64,000 nt of DNA, from positions 7,791,001 to 7,855,000 of the forward strand of contig JAUCMP010000026.1 in the NCBI GenBank assembly GCA_030770545.1, given 5' to 3'. The translations under genes were made by a program, and so were the position numbers. Numbering within the stretch: position 1 is the stretch's first letter; the number at the start of each line of letters is the position of its first letter. Below the pieces are notes generated by a model. It was not told the origin of the DNA. It made no database searches and was given only the letters and a program-made list of their open reading frames with translations. Below, one piece after another: positions 45,661 through 58,237 of the stretch. This DNA comes from Macropodus opercularis (taxonomy: Eukaryota; Chordata; Actinopteri; Anabantiformes; Osphronemidae).

Positions 45661-46379
45661 CACTCACGCACACGTTTCCAACTGGTTCTGGGAAATCTGG
45701 AGCGCGACTTAAACCAAATGGGTTTTGTCCGTTTTTTCCCCCAACATGTACTTGTCAACCATGTGTCGGTAATAACATTAATTTGTTTGTTAAATTACAA
45801 TAATTGCAGGAACAAAGCCATTATTCTTATTAGTTCCACCTGTTTGGAGGTAGAGCTTGTTTGAAACCCTGTAATATTCAGTTTTTATCAGACCCATTCG
45901 GCCTCTGTCAAACTTTCACCTTCATCCTCCTCCGTAGGTGTCAAATGTTCCACTGTATGTATAAATGTTCCCGAGCTGGTTCCTCACCTGACCCTCTGCT
46001 TGAAGCTGGGTCGGAAATTAGAAACGATGATGTGAGAGCAGCCAGAATGAACCGCAACAATTAAGTTGCAGCCGGAGAACCAGACCAATGATCTGGAAGA
46101 TGATTAATGGAAAAAAAAGACTTTTCACCCACGAATAGCTTTCATGTTACAATAATCAAAATTAAAAATGCATCGTAGCTCCTTCTAGTGAAACCATTAA
46201 TTATGCTTATCTGAACCATGACCCCTTAAAATCCAAATATAAACCAAACCCCCATTGATATATGCGCAGAGTTTATCTTTTATATTGAAGACATCTGGTC
46301 CACATATGCACAGACGACCATGTCTCCCCTAACGGCTACAGATTACACACACCGCTCAGCACTGGGCTGCAGGCTGTGG
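45661..46379. other. Gene desert, part 2
   Basis: Nothing recognised. Confidence 0.5.
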
Positions 46380-46580
46380 GCAGCTCATGCTGTTGCGACA
46401 GCAGGGAAATCTGGAATTTGGCGTCCTCCCTCCCTTATCCAGCAATTTAACTCTCACATGGGTTAAAGTGATTTGTTATGAGAATTTAATTTGGCTTCAT
46501 TCTGGGAAACCGCAAACCATTTAGCCTCAGAATGAATGAAGCAGCATCCAAAGATATTTATTCTTGCCTGCTTGCTCACA
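46380..46580. promoter_or_regulatory. Candidate conserved non-coding element B
   Basis: A complex, non-repetitive stretch with GAATTTAATTTGG and several AATG/ATTC blocks. It resembles developmental enhancer DNA, but conservation is untested. Confidence 0.2.
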
Positions 46581-49500
46581 TCCTGGAAGGTTGGGATAGA
46601 TTAGTTCTGGTGACTTCTATTACGTGTGTGCGTCTGTATGTGTGCTGACATTATGTGCACACGTCCGTGACATCTGTGAGGCTCACTTCTACCCTGCAGA
46701 GCCGCATCCGTCTCAGGTTTTCTAGACGAAAAGCTCTTCGCATCAGTCGGGATAAACAATTCCCAGAACAGATTCACGTGTTTATTTGGGAAGGGTGTTT
46801 ATGTTGTGGATGGAAAAGCAGAATGATGACGGTGAATAGAAATATAAACATACTAGACTTGTAGTAGATCGTCAGGGACGGTCTGAGGCAGCTACTTGAG
46901 GCGTTGCCATGAAACCCAGAAGGCGTCAGCGACACCCAGACTGTTCGCTGTGGTCTCCTCAGATTTGTGGTATTAAACATCAGTAAATATGAAACATTTA
47001 GTCTTTTTCGGTTGTTTCATTATTCGCTCTCTGGCTTTCCCTGCTCTAACCCCACTAACCTGCTTGAAGCCTATTAAAGAATCCCTGCAGTAAAGCCTCC
47101 AAAACTGCAATGTGTATTTCTCTATTTTGAGCTTTTCAGTTTTCATTTATTTTTTCTGTATGTCCACTCAATGTCCTGGGTTTAACCCCCGCTTTTTATT
47201 AGAGCTCGGCTCCTTGTGCTGTTGCTCCTTCAAAGCCCACAGAGATTTGATATTGGACTATAGAAATAAATATCACCTGACGCAAATCACATTAAAATAC
47301 TGGGTCATTCCAGGACAAGATAAGATAGTGAGGGTAACAAATTACTGGCTGACATTTTTCAAAATGATTCAAATGTAAAAATATTTGGCTTGAGTTCTTC
47401 TCATCAGGAATGTCCACGTATCGCTTTCATGTTCTCCATAAATCATGTTGAAGGAAACAAGAGGATAATAAAATATTCCTGAGCTTACGCTGTATGTGAA
47501 TGAAGCGAAGGACTCGCCCGTCATCCTCCGAACGCACATCAAACAATGAAAAGATCATTAGAGCGTCGCACAGTCATTAATAACATCAGCAGTAGTGTAG
47601 CCAAGGATTTTAATATTAATACACGGTCTCATTTCACAGCAACTGGGTCACACGATTTGTTCCTTTTTGACCAAAAGCCTTTTTTCCTTCCACCTCCCAG
47701 CAGTAACTACACAGCATTTCCTCTCTTAAATGCAGTGAACCTGATACGTGAGGTGCAGAATGAGACGTCTGCACCACGCGTACAGTCAGAGACATTATAG
47801 TTTCTGCTCTTGGCTCTAGTCCACGTCGATTGGTTGGGAAATTTCATCTTTTCCTCTTGAGTCAGAGAAGGGTCAGACTTTTTATGTGGCCCTAAACACG
47901 GGTTTCATGGGTGTGACATGAGAAGCGCGTTGGCCTGGTCTTCCTTGTCTTCTCATTTATTTACCTCAGGGTGTTCTCCTGTTGTCCTCTGTGGTATGTG
48001 AAGGGACTGAAGAGGAAATAGACAGAGGAGTCATGCACAAAGCACAAATGCAGTCTGAAGTTCATTTCCTACATTGCTGTGACTAATCCCAGTGAAGATT
48101 CTTTTTCATATTATGGGGGTCAACTTGTTTGTGATGTTATGCTTGATCTCAGCTGTCAGCGCTGATCTGCTCCAGGTTTTCACTTTAGCATTCAAAACTT
48201 TACTTGACAGCAGATTAACAGGCGAAACTGTTGGTCTGAGACTGAGTTTGTTTGTCACAATGGCCGGATTCAAAGACGCAACAGAAGAAATTAGATTTAG
48301 CAAATCTCCTGAATTAAAGAGACTAAACCCAAACATCAAGGTTTGGAGGCCTGTGTCTCTCAACGTACTGTACAGCTCAGTAAGCACAGTTCAGCCTGTT
48401 TTACTTGTGCTTTGCAAAGTCTCACGTGTCCTTGTTGCGTAATCCCATGAGAGCGCTGCCTAGCTGCCCTGTCACCACATCAGCCACTCACCGCTGCATT
48501 AATTAAAACTATTTTCTAACTGAGCTGTTGGCGTTCGGCGCTTTATTGGCTCCTCTAAAATGACGGCACCTTGCAGGGTCAAGCTCATTAAGGGCATCTG
48601 CTACACAAACATTTTGTTCCGAGAAAGGTTTGGCCCTCGTCAAAGTTGAAGCAACATGTTTTCTGTCATAGAGTTTAATTTGTTTACTTTGGTCATTTCT
48701 AATTAAAGATTGTTTGTTTGTTGAATAACGTGCATTTGCAGCATGTGATTGATCAAACTCTGTGCCAGCAGGCGTTTCAGAATAAACCTTGATCTGATAT
48801 TTAGATATCAGTGCCTTCGAATAGTTGCTTACTTCCAGATTAAAATCGAAAATGTGAAAGGTAGGTAGACTCAATGCAACAACTGTGGAGCGAGACTTAC
48901 TTGAAATGAGATATTACGCTATTTAGCGGATTACACTAATATGAAAACTCTGCTAAAGCTCATTATACACTAAACGCTGGTAATGGATTGCAAATGTGAA
49001 CGAAAAACAACATTCAAAGCAGTTATACCTCAGATTCCAAGCATCTGCCGGTGTGGTTACGGCGTAACACAAACCACATCAAGTGCAAAACCTAAACACT
49101 TAAACAAACAAAGCATCTGTCCTGTATGACACGCTTCACAGATCATGGAGCATGTTGATATTAATCCAGTATGAATCCATAGACTCAAGCACAGAGCTCG
49201 TACTGTGCGATCACGATGTGCACATCAAAGCGCTGACTCAGGGGAATCGGCAGCAGCACCAGCTTGGATCACTTAAATCAGATTTTTGCTGCTAGTAGAG
49301 AAGAACGAGAGGTCACTGAAGTGAAGGACAGGCAGGTGTCCCAGCCGGCGTGCGTTCAGCACCATCGTTATCGCTGCCATTACCTCATCCCTTTCTTTAA
49401 TGCATGGAAAGCGGAGAGTCAGCATTTGTGAAGTTACTCCGCACTGCTTTGGCTTCCTGTCACTGAAATTAAGTAAGTGAGTCTGTTTTACAGAAGCCCC

Positions 49501-50039
49501 CAATAAACTTAAACATGTTAACATCCAAACATGTCAAAACAGAAGCTGCCTGCATGATTCAGCCGACCAACCCGAGTCCAAACGCGTTAAGTGCAGATGA
49601 CCCTCCTGTTGCGTGTTGGTGAACTCTGGTGTATATTTCACGTATTTTCCCTTTCAGTTGTGTGTTTTCAGTAATTAAACACGTCGCCTGACTGGGGTTT
49701 TACGACATTGAGCCGTTAGCGTCCGCTGTGAGGAAAGCTCACGCTCACATTGCAGCCTTGCAGAGTTTGATGTAGTGGTTTCTACCCAGTGATACTAATA
49801 CTTCGTTTGTGTTGTTCCTCTACATTGTCTATCAACAGATTCCTTCATGTGACTCCATTACACAAAAGGCAGCTCATTCTTAGTTGGTTTGCACAAACTA
49901 ATAAATCACTATAAACTGTTAAACATTTACTCTGGAAATCCAACAACAGTCTACAGCCATTCCAGCATTTCTGCGAGTTTAGGCACAGTGTTTAGCAAAA
50001 AGCGAACATATTCACAGGCTTCTTAAAAGCCCCTTAACA
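46581..50039. other. Gene desert, part 3
   Basis: Open frames up to about 120 codons (for example 48509-48874, minus strand; 48092-48442, plus strand) show no domain or family pattern. No repeat family or RNA gene is recognised. Confidence 0.55.
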
Positions 50040-50290
50040 CCCCTCGTTTCCCAATAATGATATTTCCCTTCTGTGATGACACAGGCTTGTAATGCACAGC
50101 CACAGCCTCCCTGGGGAGCCTACCCGAGGGCTTCAGAGAGGTAGGGAAGCGCCTGCGTGGCTTCCCATTGACGTTTTAATGGGGCTGTTTGTTGCAAATT
50201 GCAGCAGCTCTAACAGGTCAGCAGGCTTATTTGACCTGTTTTTAATTACGCCAATTACGTCAAAGGCAGAGGAGAAGTTGGTTTTGTATT
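50040..50290. promoter_or_regulatory. Candidate enhancer C with AGGTCA inverted repeat and TAATTA sites
   Basis: AACAGGTCA (50212-50220) faces TGACCTGTT (50232-50240), an 11-nt-spaced inverted repeat of nuclear-receptor half-sites. TAATTA (50243-50248) and CAATTACG follow at once, and TTGCAAAT lies just upstream. The combination looks like an enhancer. Conservation and activity are untested. Confidence 0.35.
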
Positions 50291-53200
50291 GAGCAGTGTC
50301 AGTTTGGGACTCTGACAAACACAAGGTTGCAGCATCAGGGCTGCAGAGAGAGAACAAATACAGTACACGAGCTCTAAGTAACAGTTAGGTTTGAACAACA
50401 ATTGAATAAACAATGTTTACTGTATATTCAAATGCCCCAGAACCTGAAATACACAAGCATTTGCTGCTCTGGTAGAGTAACATAGTCTGTTTCAAGTTAA
50501 CTGCTTGCTGCACATTCAGAGCACACATCACAAACCTTCTCATCAGGTCACTGACACATACCACAGTAAGCAGCCATGTCATGATTGACAGGCCACAAGA
50601 TATGTAGATACCAAACTAAAGTCGTTTTATAGCAGATAATGAATTTTTTTCTTTAACCATTGAATGTGTTTTGAATTTTTTTTCGATAGCTTAGCCTGGA
50701 AATCATAATTCAGTGCTTAGTGGCCTGTAGATGCTTTTATTGACTGTGTTGCCACAGATGTAAATCACTCTGTCTCGCTGACTGAGGTCTGAGTCATGGG
50801 TGAAATTATGAGTGAAGTGAACCTGTGTTGTGCTGATGCTACACTGGATCAAATCCAAAACGCTTTATTTGCACTGTGTCACCTCATCTTTCCTGTTGTT
50901 ATTTATATAGGTACTGTAATTGGAGGATTCTGAAACAAACGTGTGAATATAAAAAGCACTGAGTGAATCTTGAGACAAATCAAAATCCACTGCTGTTAAT
51001 CATGCTTTGAAAGGCGTCGTTGATTAACGAGTCCCTTTGCAGAATTGTGCCAGGCACAGCAGGAAAAACTCATCCATTACTGAGGAGGTGGGTCCTTCAG
51101 TGAGTATTAACAAAACACTCCAGTAACACCGCACTCATGAGTCCGCCTGCGTCACGTCTATCTCTGGCTCATTATTCTCCAGCTCCTTCATTATCTCATG
51201 ACTTCAGCCACCTACCAGTCTGAAGCTTGCTTTGCATGGAGCAGGCTGCTTTAAAGCCTTTTAGCTGGCAGTGAAGTAACCAGAGCCCTGCTTTTCTGTG
51301 TTCCCTGCTGTCGGCGAGAGCCACAGGTGGATTGCGAGGCCTTCAGTTTACACCTATCTGTGGCGTTGTTATCAAAGTTAACACTGTTCTTTTTATTCGC
51401 ACGGCACATGGGATCGTTGCATTTACTCTGCAGAACCTATATAGCAGAAGTCAACAAACAAGATTTAAAATGTTCTGCTCAGGAGACATCTGTGCTTTCA
51501 GCGCTACAACAAATTAAAACGTCTCACAAAAACACAAATCATCACAGGTCGGTTGACAACTGAGCATAAAAAGTGTCCAACACTTGACAATAGTCATAAT
51601 TCATTAGCACTGAATCCCGTAAGTGAAAAAAAAAACTTGATTAACATAAATTGAAGGTGTTTAGACCTTTGTGAAACATTCTCCTTTGTTTAGCACAAAT
51701 ATGCCATATAATATATTTTGTGTTTGGAAGGTTTGGACGCTGGTGTTCTGTGATGTATATTTGTGTGTCTCTGATGGGAGGAGATGAGACATGTTTTCTT
51801 CGGAGCAGGTGCATGGAAGTGCAGTACGTTGTTGGGGAGGATGTGGATTTGCCGTAGTGAGGCCTGGTCTGAGCACAGGTAATACCACGCAAACACACAC
51901 AAGCTCTCTTAATGCGCTATAACGCACTTTTTTATGCTCGATGCATTACTTTACGCAGCGCACAACCACATCTGTCTACGCGTTCCTCGAACATCTAATA
52001 GAAATGGAGCTATGAGCTAAGATCTGTCTGTCTCTGCAAACACGCTGACAGTAGAGATTCTGTTTTTGAACTGTGCCAAAAAGGCAGATTATTAGTGTGG
52101 ACATCATGGCTTCCTTCTATGGAAGCACCACTTTTGTTTTCTTTCTTTTTAATTCATTGGACGGACTTGAAGAAAAAATATTTTAGCTGGGCTCAACAGC
52201 CTCGCTGTCCTGCTGTGGTTAGAGTGATTAGCTGTGGCAGATCCAGCCAGCAGCAACAATAACAGAGACCTGATTGCTGGTCTGGCTTTGACCATGAAAA
52301 AGGAATGCAACACGCCCTCCAGTCATCTTCTGCATCTTCTGTCCATCTGGTTCACCCACAGCAATGAAAAGACAATGCCTTCACTCTAAATGAGTGATAT
52401 TTAGTGTATGAGTAACTCAATGCAAAACCAGCAAACCGCCAGCGAATCGGCGCCTCTGAGGCTCACACGTCAACGTTGCATCTGATGTCTAATCTGCAAA
52501 TCGAATGACTACAAAGCAAAGTTTTATTCTGGTTCAAACACAATAAACTCCAGTTTCACACTAACACATATGAGATACAATTCGATGCTCCACCACATTC
52601 TCCCTTTAGCATGAAGCAGAGAAACAGCCCCAGCGCATGCTTTCAACCATACTGATGGCCTCTGTTTGCGTTCCTCCCTTTATCTGGCTCTCGGCTCGGT
52701 GTGAAAATGTCTTCAGGCTCCACACAAACTCGTTTTCTCTGTCTTCTTATTTCATCTCTTGATTTACTTCCAGACGTCACTTCTGTCTCTGTTTTATGGA
52801 TTTTCCCCCTCCTTTGGCTTCTATGCTAATATGTTACAGTGTAACTCGTGCTGATGTTTCGGCTTAAAAGGCTGACAATGCCAGGGTTAAGCTCAGGGCA
52901 GTCGCTCGCCTTCTTTCTCCTCCTCTCTGTTCTTTCATGTCTGCGTTTCCTTCACGTCTCTTCGTCTCTGCTCTACTCTAGGTTTTAATACGGAGCCTCA
53001 CTTCATTGTTTGCAGTGGTGTCCTCAGCAGCTTTTCCAACAGTTTTATCAGGCTTTGGTGTTTTGCCACAGGGAAGGAAATTAAATCCAGCAAGATTTTT
53101 CGACTTCTCGTGCCAAGGTCTTGCACAGACGCCAAATGTCTGCCATCAAAATGAAATACAATTTGATATGCCCAGTTTTTACTGATGCTCACTCTGTCGT

Positions 53201-55219
53201 TCCTATACTGTACACACACCTACAACAGTAAGGTGGCGTGTGAGCTGAAAGAAAGAAATCACCCACTCATGCAGGAGACCTTTTTTCACTGTCACTAATA
53301 AATTGGGCCTCTAATAAGAGTTTTCAAACTCACTGACGAAGACGCTAAAAATAGAGGAGACACATTCTGACGGACGCTGAATGAATCACACTTATTAGAT
53401 CAGACATCAAGAGCAGGTCACATCCTGCTGACTGTGGGGATAAACAACACACTCACTGCATGACAATAACTGTCAGCTATTAAACTTACACAGAGAAGGA
53501 TTCAGATTTGTCCACAATTTAGCAAAGATTTAAAGGGATTAAACACATGAATGACTAACACCCTGACAGTTGTTGACATTAAACGTCTTGTAGTTTTGGT
53601 TTACTTTATCTATTATTATTTACAGGTGTCTGGATCACTTCTAGCTAGAAAACTTTAAATAGGAGAAAACAAAAGTAATGCACGGGCTGGTTTTGAAAAT
53701 AAAGACCATAATGCCTCATGAAAACTTTGAACTTCTCACACTTTTTATGCAGCTACTGATCCTCAGATTCACTGCTATTGAATATAGAAACAACACCATG
53801 AATATTAGATGTTTACTTCATTCTGCATGCATTTACAGTATTTAACTCAGACTTCAAAACGTCTCTTCAAGCCACATTTAATTAGTCATATGTACGTCAG
53901 CGAGATTTGATTTGGCTCTAGAGTTGTATGCAAATAATAAAATGTCTCGAGCTGTTGCATCTGCAGGCTGCCACCCGTCTGAAGTGTCCTTGAGCAACGC
54001 ATCAAACTCCCACCAGCTCCGCAAAACTCGCAATTGACCCAGATTCCGAACACAATGCAGCACAAACCAAATGACAAGTGCTGGTAAAAGAATTTAAGCG
54101 GAATAAACACAACTGTGTTTCAATCAGTGTGTTTGGTTTTGGTATGAGAACTAAGCCACGTCTTTGGACTTTTGCTTCAAACTAAACTAATTATAGTAAT
54201 GAGAAAAACATGAAATATCATAGTTGTTTAGGCAAATCAGGTGTGAATCAGCAAAGTGTTTACAAGCAGCACCTCAAACAGGGCCAGCGTAAGGCAAGGT
54301 TTAGCCTCTTTCATCAGTTTAAAAAAAAAAGGTATATTAAAGCTTAAAGTTAGAGATTTCTAACTCATTTTAATTAGAGCTCTAAAGGCTTTTAGAGACC
54401 TTAGGGAAGCCTAAATACTGCACTTTATGTTAGCAAATGCCTCGTTGCTGCCAGATGGATCATACTTTCCTAATAAGAAGAAATTGTTTGATTTAGGCTT
54501 GATATTTAAAATTGCCTTTTGCGTTCCCCCCCTATCGCAGCCTCCTCCCCGAAGCAGCCTGCATTCATGGAAAACGGAAAGTCACCTGAGACACAGCCTT
54601 AGTTCTGCAGGCAGTTCAAAGTAATGAGGTTCTTCTAACTGAATTACTGTACATGATTAGATTTGAGATCATCCTAAGAGATGCTTTGCGTAGTCAAACA
54701 CGGGTCAGAGGGCCGTGCGCGAGGCAGGCGACAGCTAGGTGCCTAAGATGTGGAAGACTCCAGCTCGGTCGTCTTTCCGGTTTCAGTGCAGCCATAACAT
54801 ACGACATTCCAGCAACTTGAGCAGAACCCATGGGCCTCAGAATGGACAAAAACAACACTAATGGCCGTTGGAAAAAGCGCAGTAGGGAGGTCGAGGGTCA
54901 CTCTGAACTCCAGAAGACTCGACAGCACATCATCAAGCAAAACCTCATCTGTCACCAAGAGAGATGAAGCGTTCGCATTTAACAGACGTGAAACCAAAGG
55001 CACAGCACACAGGGGCCGTTTGAACGAAAAGGTCTTTTAAAGACAAAGGGGGCGTGTTGGCGGCCCTACGGCTGCCTGCTCTGGCCAATGACAGCAGAGA
55101 GCAAGGCTGCTGTACAGTGAGCTAAAGATGTGGAGCCGAGTGGAGCTGCACAGTTACTGGGGCTAACATCTGTTTGTGATGTTCGCAGCATTCCAGTTGC
55201 GTTTTTGGTGAACTATTAT
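50291..55219. other. Gene desert, part 4
   Basis: No genes or recognised transposons. Composition is typical intergenic sequence. About 51000-51260 is another compositionally complex patch that could be conserved. Confidence 0.55.
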
Positions 55220-55445
55220 GGTCTGGTGTGGCTTAGTGATGCAGTGGTTAGCACTGTCGCCTCTCAGCTGGAAGCGCGGGGCCCGAATAACTAGCGGCCG
55301 GCGTGTTTCTGTGAAGCGGACATGGAGTGTGCATCTCCCCATGCCTTCCACCCACCTACAGCATCCAGCTTGCACAGCGTCTCTTGGCCAACGCCAGCTG
55401 GGACTGGCTCCAGCACACCTGGATGGATGGATGGATGGATGGACA
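55220..55445 (+). repeat. Teleost dispersed repeat, truncated copy
   Basis: GCAGTGGTTAGCACTGTCGC at 55241-55260 and the later GCCAGCTGGGACTGGCTCCAG before a GGATGGATGG tail match a very common teleost interspersed repeat. The central part is diverged or deleted. The element class is not decided here. The tail (GGAT)n spans 55421-55443. Confidence 0.8.
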
Positions 55446-57880
55446 CCGTTCATGTTCAGAACACCGCCCCGTCCTGGCTTTGCTGATTTAATGACCTACG
55501 TTCGCCACGAGGTTTAAGCGGCACGTGTGGCTGTGCAGAACACCTGCAAGTTCATCTAAGTGACAGCTGCGTTCAAGTGCTCAAAATGGCACCTGTGCGT
55601 GTTGCGCACCCTGCCAAGCGCACACAGATCCAAGCTGCACCATCTGAGGTTGCATGGCTGAAAAGCCTGAAAGAAACTTCTGCTCCTTGATTCTGTGATG
55701 CTGACTGTGGTACCGCGATCCTTTGATTTCTCAAGACCACCTACAGCTGTGAGCTCTCAGGTCTCAACAAACGTTACCTAATTTAAATCTACACACACAC
55801 ACACACACATCTCGGGTCATTTGCATCCAATTTGAATCGACAGGATGCCATTTTAAACGTGCTCTTGGCTTCTACTTTCTCAGTGTTATTTATTCACATC
55901 GACATCTTGTATAATTGTGAGGTTTCTCAACACAAGGTAGCAGCTTCATTGGCAGCAGTTTGCCCTTCCTCTCCTCAAATATAGCTGTGAAATGATCCCT
56001 TCTTGGCGTAAGTGGAGTAAGAAACGCAGCAGGTTCAAACACTTCTCGAGTCGGTTTCCTGCGTGTCCGTAGTGTCTCTTGTGTCTCAGAAGTGGGAGCG
56101 TGTGTGGACTGTGTAAAAAGCACTTTTCCAACAAAGCCCACAGTGAACTCGTGGTGTACAGAGAACACATCCTGTGGCGTTTAGAAATCTGATCATGGGA
56201 TGTTTGAGAAGAACAAACTGAAGTGAGTGATATGACCAAAGCCACTGTTACAAACCTCTCCAGGGCGAATAAAACAGACTATTACAATCAGACTAGAGGC
56301 CACTGTGCCCAAAATGCCTTGTGAACATTTGTACCTGCTGCCTGTACTTTAACAACTACAGTGCAACGAGGATCCCACAAAGTACAAGAGGGACATTTTG
56401 GATGTGGAAAGCTCCAGAAAGAGCTAAATGTTTTCTGAAACGCCTTAATATTTATTTACAACCGCGTGATGCAAATCGACAGCGAACTGTAATTTGACGT
56501 CTTTCTTTGTTCTGTGTGACAGCTGAGACCTCTGAGCTAAACTCTTTGAGCGTCTATATGAAGCTCACATACATCACACACAGAGGATGAGATAAGAGGC
56601 TGAAACTCCAGGAGCTCATTCAAAGCAGCAGCAGGAAGCCGGTGCTCATGAGAATGCAAGCGCTTAACAATACACACTTGTGTTTGCACAGTGTTCGCAA
56701 TTCAAGTGTCGACAGTTTGGAATCAGACTCCTTCTGTCTTTCTCTATCTGTTCACCGCTAGCTTCATGCTGATCAGGTTAGTAGCCATGGTGTCATGCAG
56801 AGGAAGGTGAGTTGTCGACAGCTTTGATCACCACAAAATGCGACAGTGACTATCGAACCGACAAGAATAAAGACATTTGTGGATGCCGCGCGTTTCCCCT
56901 CATTCAGAGGAAAACACTGAATTATTTAAAACATCCTTTCAGTCTTCTGGGGTTTTTTTTTTTTTCTTTTCTGCATTGGACAGTTTACTAAGCCGAAGCT
57001 CGAAAAAGCGTATGATAATAATCTGCCAGTTGGAAAGTGAGGATGTCTCTGGCTCCTGGTATAAAAATGAGCCGACTGAGTCACCGGAGCACATGCTGTA
57101 ATTATGGATGCTCTACCTTCGGTGCATTTCCTGTGTTTAACATTCCACGTGGCTGCTGCATTTGTGACAAATTCTGATTAGTTATTCAGCAGCACATTTC
57201 TGTAGACGGTGATAACAACGGCGTGTTTGGATAAACCACAATAGCACCTGTGGTCTGTTCCATGAGAAACGCTCCAGTCCCACGCGCTTCAAGAAGAGCT
57301 CTTGGGGTTTCTGAGTGTACAGCCTGTGACAAGCAGAATATCTTCTGCTGTGTTCTGGACCATGAACGACAACAGCATCGTTGTATACACGTAGAACAAC
57401 CTTGAAAAAAAGAAATGATTATTCTCCTCAGACCTTTATGTTCTTCTATACCAAAGCAATTTTCCTCTTCTGCTCTGAAGTGTGAAAATGTTTTTTTCTC
57501 GAATTGTCTGTGAAGGATGTGTTTACGGAGGGAGACAAAGCTGCTCTTGAGAGAGCTGATGAAATATAGTTTGTGTGCTTGAAGACTCTTTTTGAAGAAC
57601 ATAAAGACGCGTCAATAAAAAGCAGTTTCTCTATAGCGAGAAGTCAAAATGATTTCGGGTCAGTTTTGTAAACTGGTTTTGGGTCAGGTTTCGTCCTCGG
57701 GCAGCTGTGGAGACAAAGATCATATCATATAACCCTACCTCATGTACCTGGAACTCCTCCACATGACGTCATCTGAACTCAAAAACAGAAATACAAGGTC
57801 AATATTTGCCTCTAGGCTCTGGACATGTGAGATATACAGTAAGATAAACCAGCAGGTAGTGAACAGTGAAGCCTGCAGGA
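55446..57880. other. Gene desert, part 5
   Basis: No gene is recognised. An (AC)n tract lies at 55791-55809. A 138-codon open frame on the minus strand (57186-57602) has no known domain and is probably chance. Confidence 0.5.
55791..55809. repeat. (AC)n microsatellite
   Basis: Nineteen bases of AC dinucleotide repeat. Confidence 0.95.
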
Positions 57881-58185
57881 ACTCAGAGAGAGACCGCAGA
57901 AGGAGTAGAGAGGGAGGGAGGGAGGGAGGGTGGAGAGAGGGGGAGTGTCGTCACTAGGAGCCGCAGCAGCATCAGCATCAGCGCAACTTGGAGAAACAAC
58001 TGTCCGGAGGGGAGCACGCGTCTCTGTGTGTATGGACGCGCGCGCGCGTGTGTGGCTCGCTCTCTCTGCTCCCTGCGCTTCGCGAGCCCGTGTGCGACTC
58101 TCTCCGGCGGATTCATGAGGACCTGAAGGTGCCTGAAAGGTGCCCGGAGTCTCTGCGTAGAGCCGCGTCGGAAGGCGGGGAAGCC
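57880..58185 (+). promoter_or_regulatory. CpG-rich promoter and 5' leader of the gene starting at 58186
   Basis: A (GGGA)n tract (57911-57930) leads into CpG-dense sequence with a CGCGCGCGCG run (about 58036-58046). Two upstream ORFs lie in the leader: ATG at 58032 with 28 codons, stopping at 58116-58118, and ATG at 58115 with three codons. The second start overlaps the first stop as ATGA. The start site is not defined. Confidence 0.5.
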
Positions 58186-58237
58186 ATGGATTATGTCAAA
58201 AGCCACAGCTCTCGGCTCTCCATCGTCATTTTGATAA
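58186..58237 (+). CDS. First coding exon of a secreted or membrane protein (tyro3 candidate), rest outside window
   Basis: An ATG in a good context (GCCATGG) encodes MDYVKSHSSRLSIVILI, then a strong donor GTAAGT after 58237, phase 1. A basic start followed by a hydrophobic run looks like the first part of a signal peptide, and a phase-1 intron after the signal exon is typical of Ig-domain receptors. In human the neighbour downstream of RPAP1 is the receptor tyrosine kinase TYRO3, which would fit a signal-peptide exon with a long first intron. The residues themselves do not identify the gene. LTK or another gene is possible. No second exon was found before the window ends. Confidence 0.4.

Noticed and set aside
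55230..55300. tRNA-like wording (TGGTTAGCAC, then CCCGAATAA) near 55.25 kb
   Set aside because: No cloverleaf can be drawn. The sequence matches a dispersed teleost repeat instead.
57186..57602. A 138-codon minus-strand open frame
   Set aside because: No recognisable domain, and the residue pattern looks random. An open frame of this length is expected occasionally in 64 kb.
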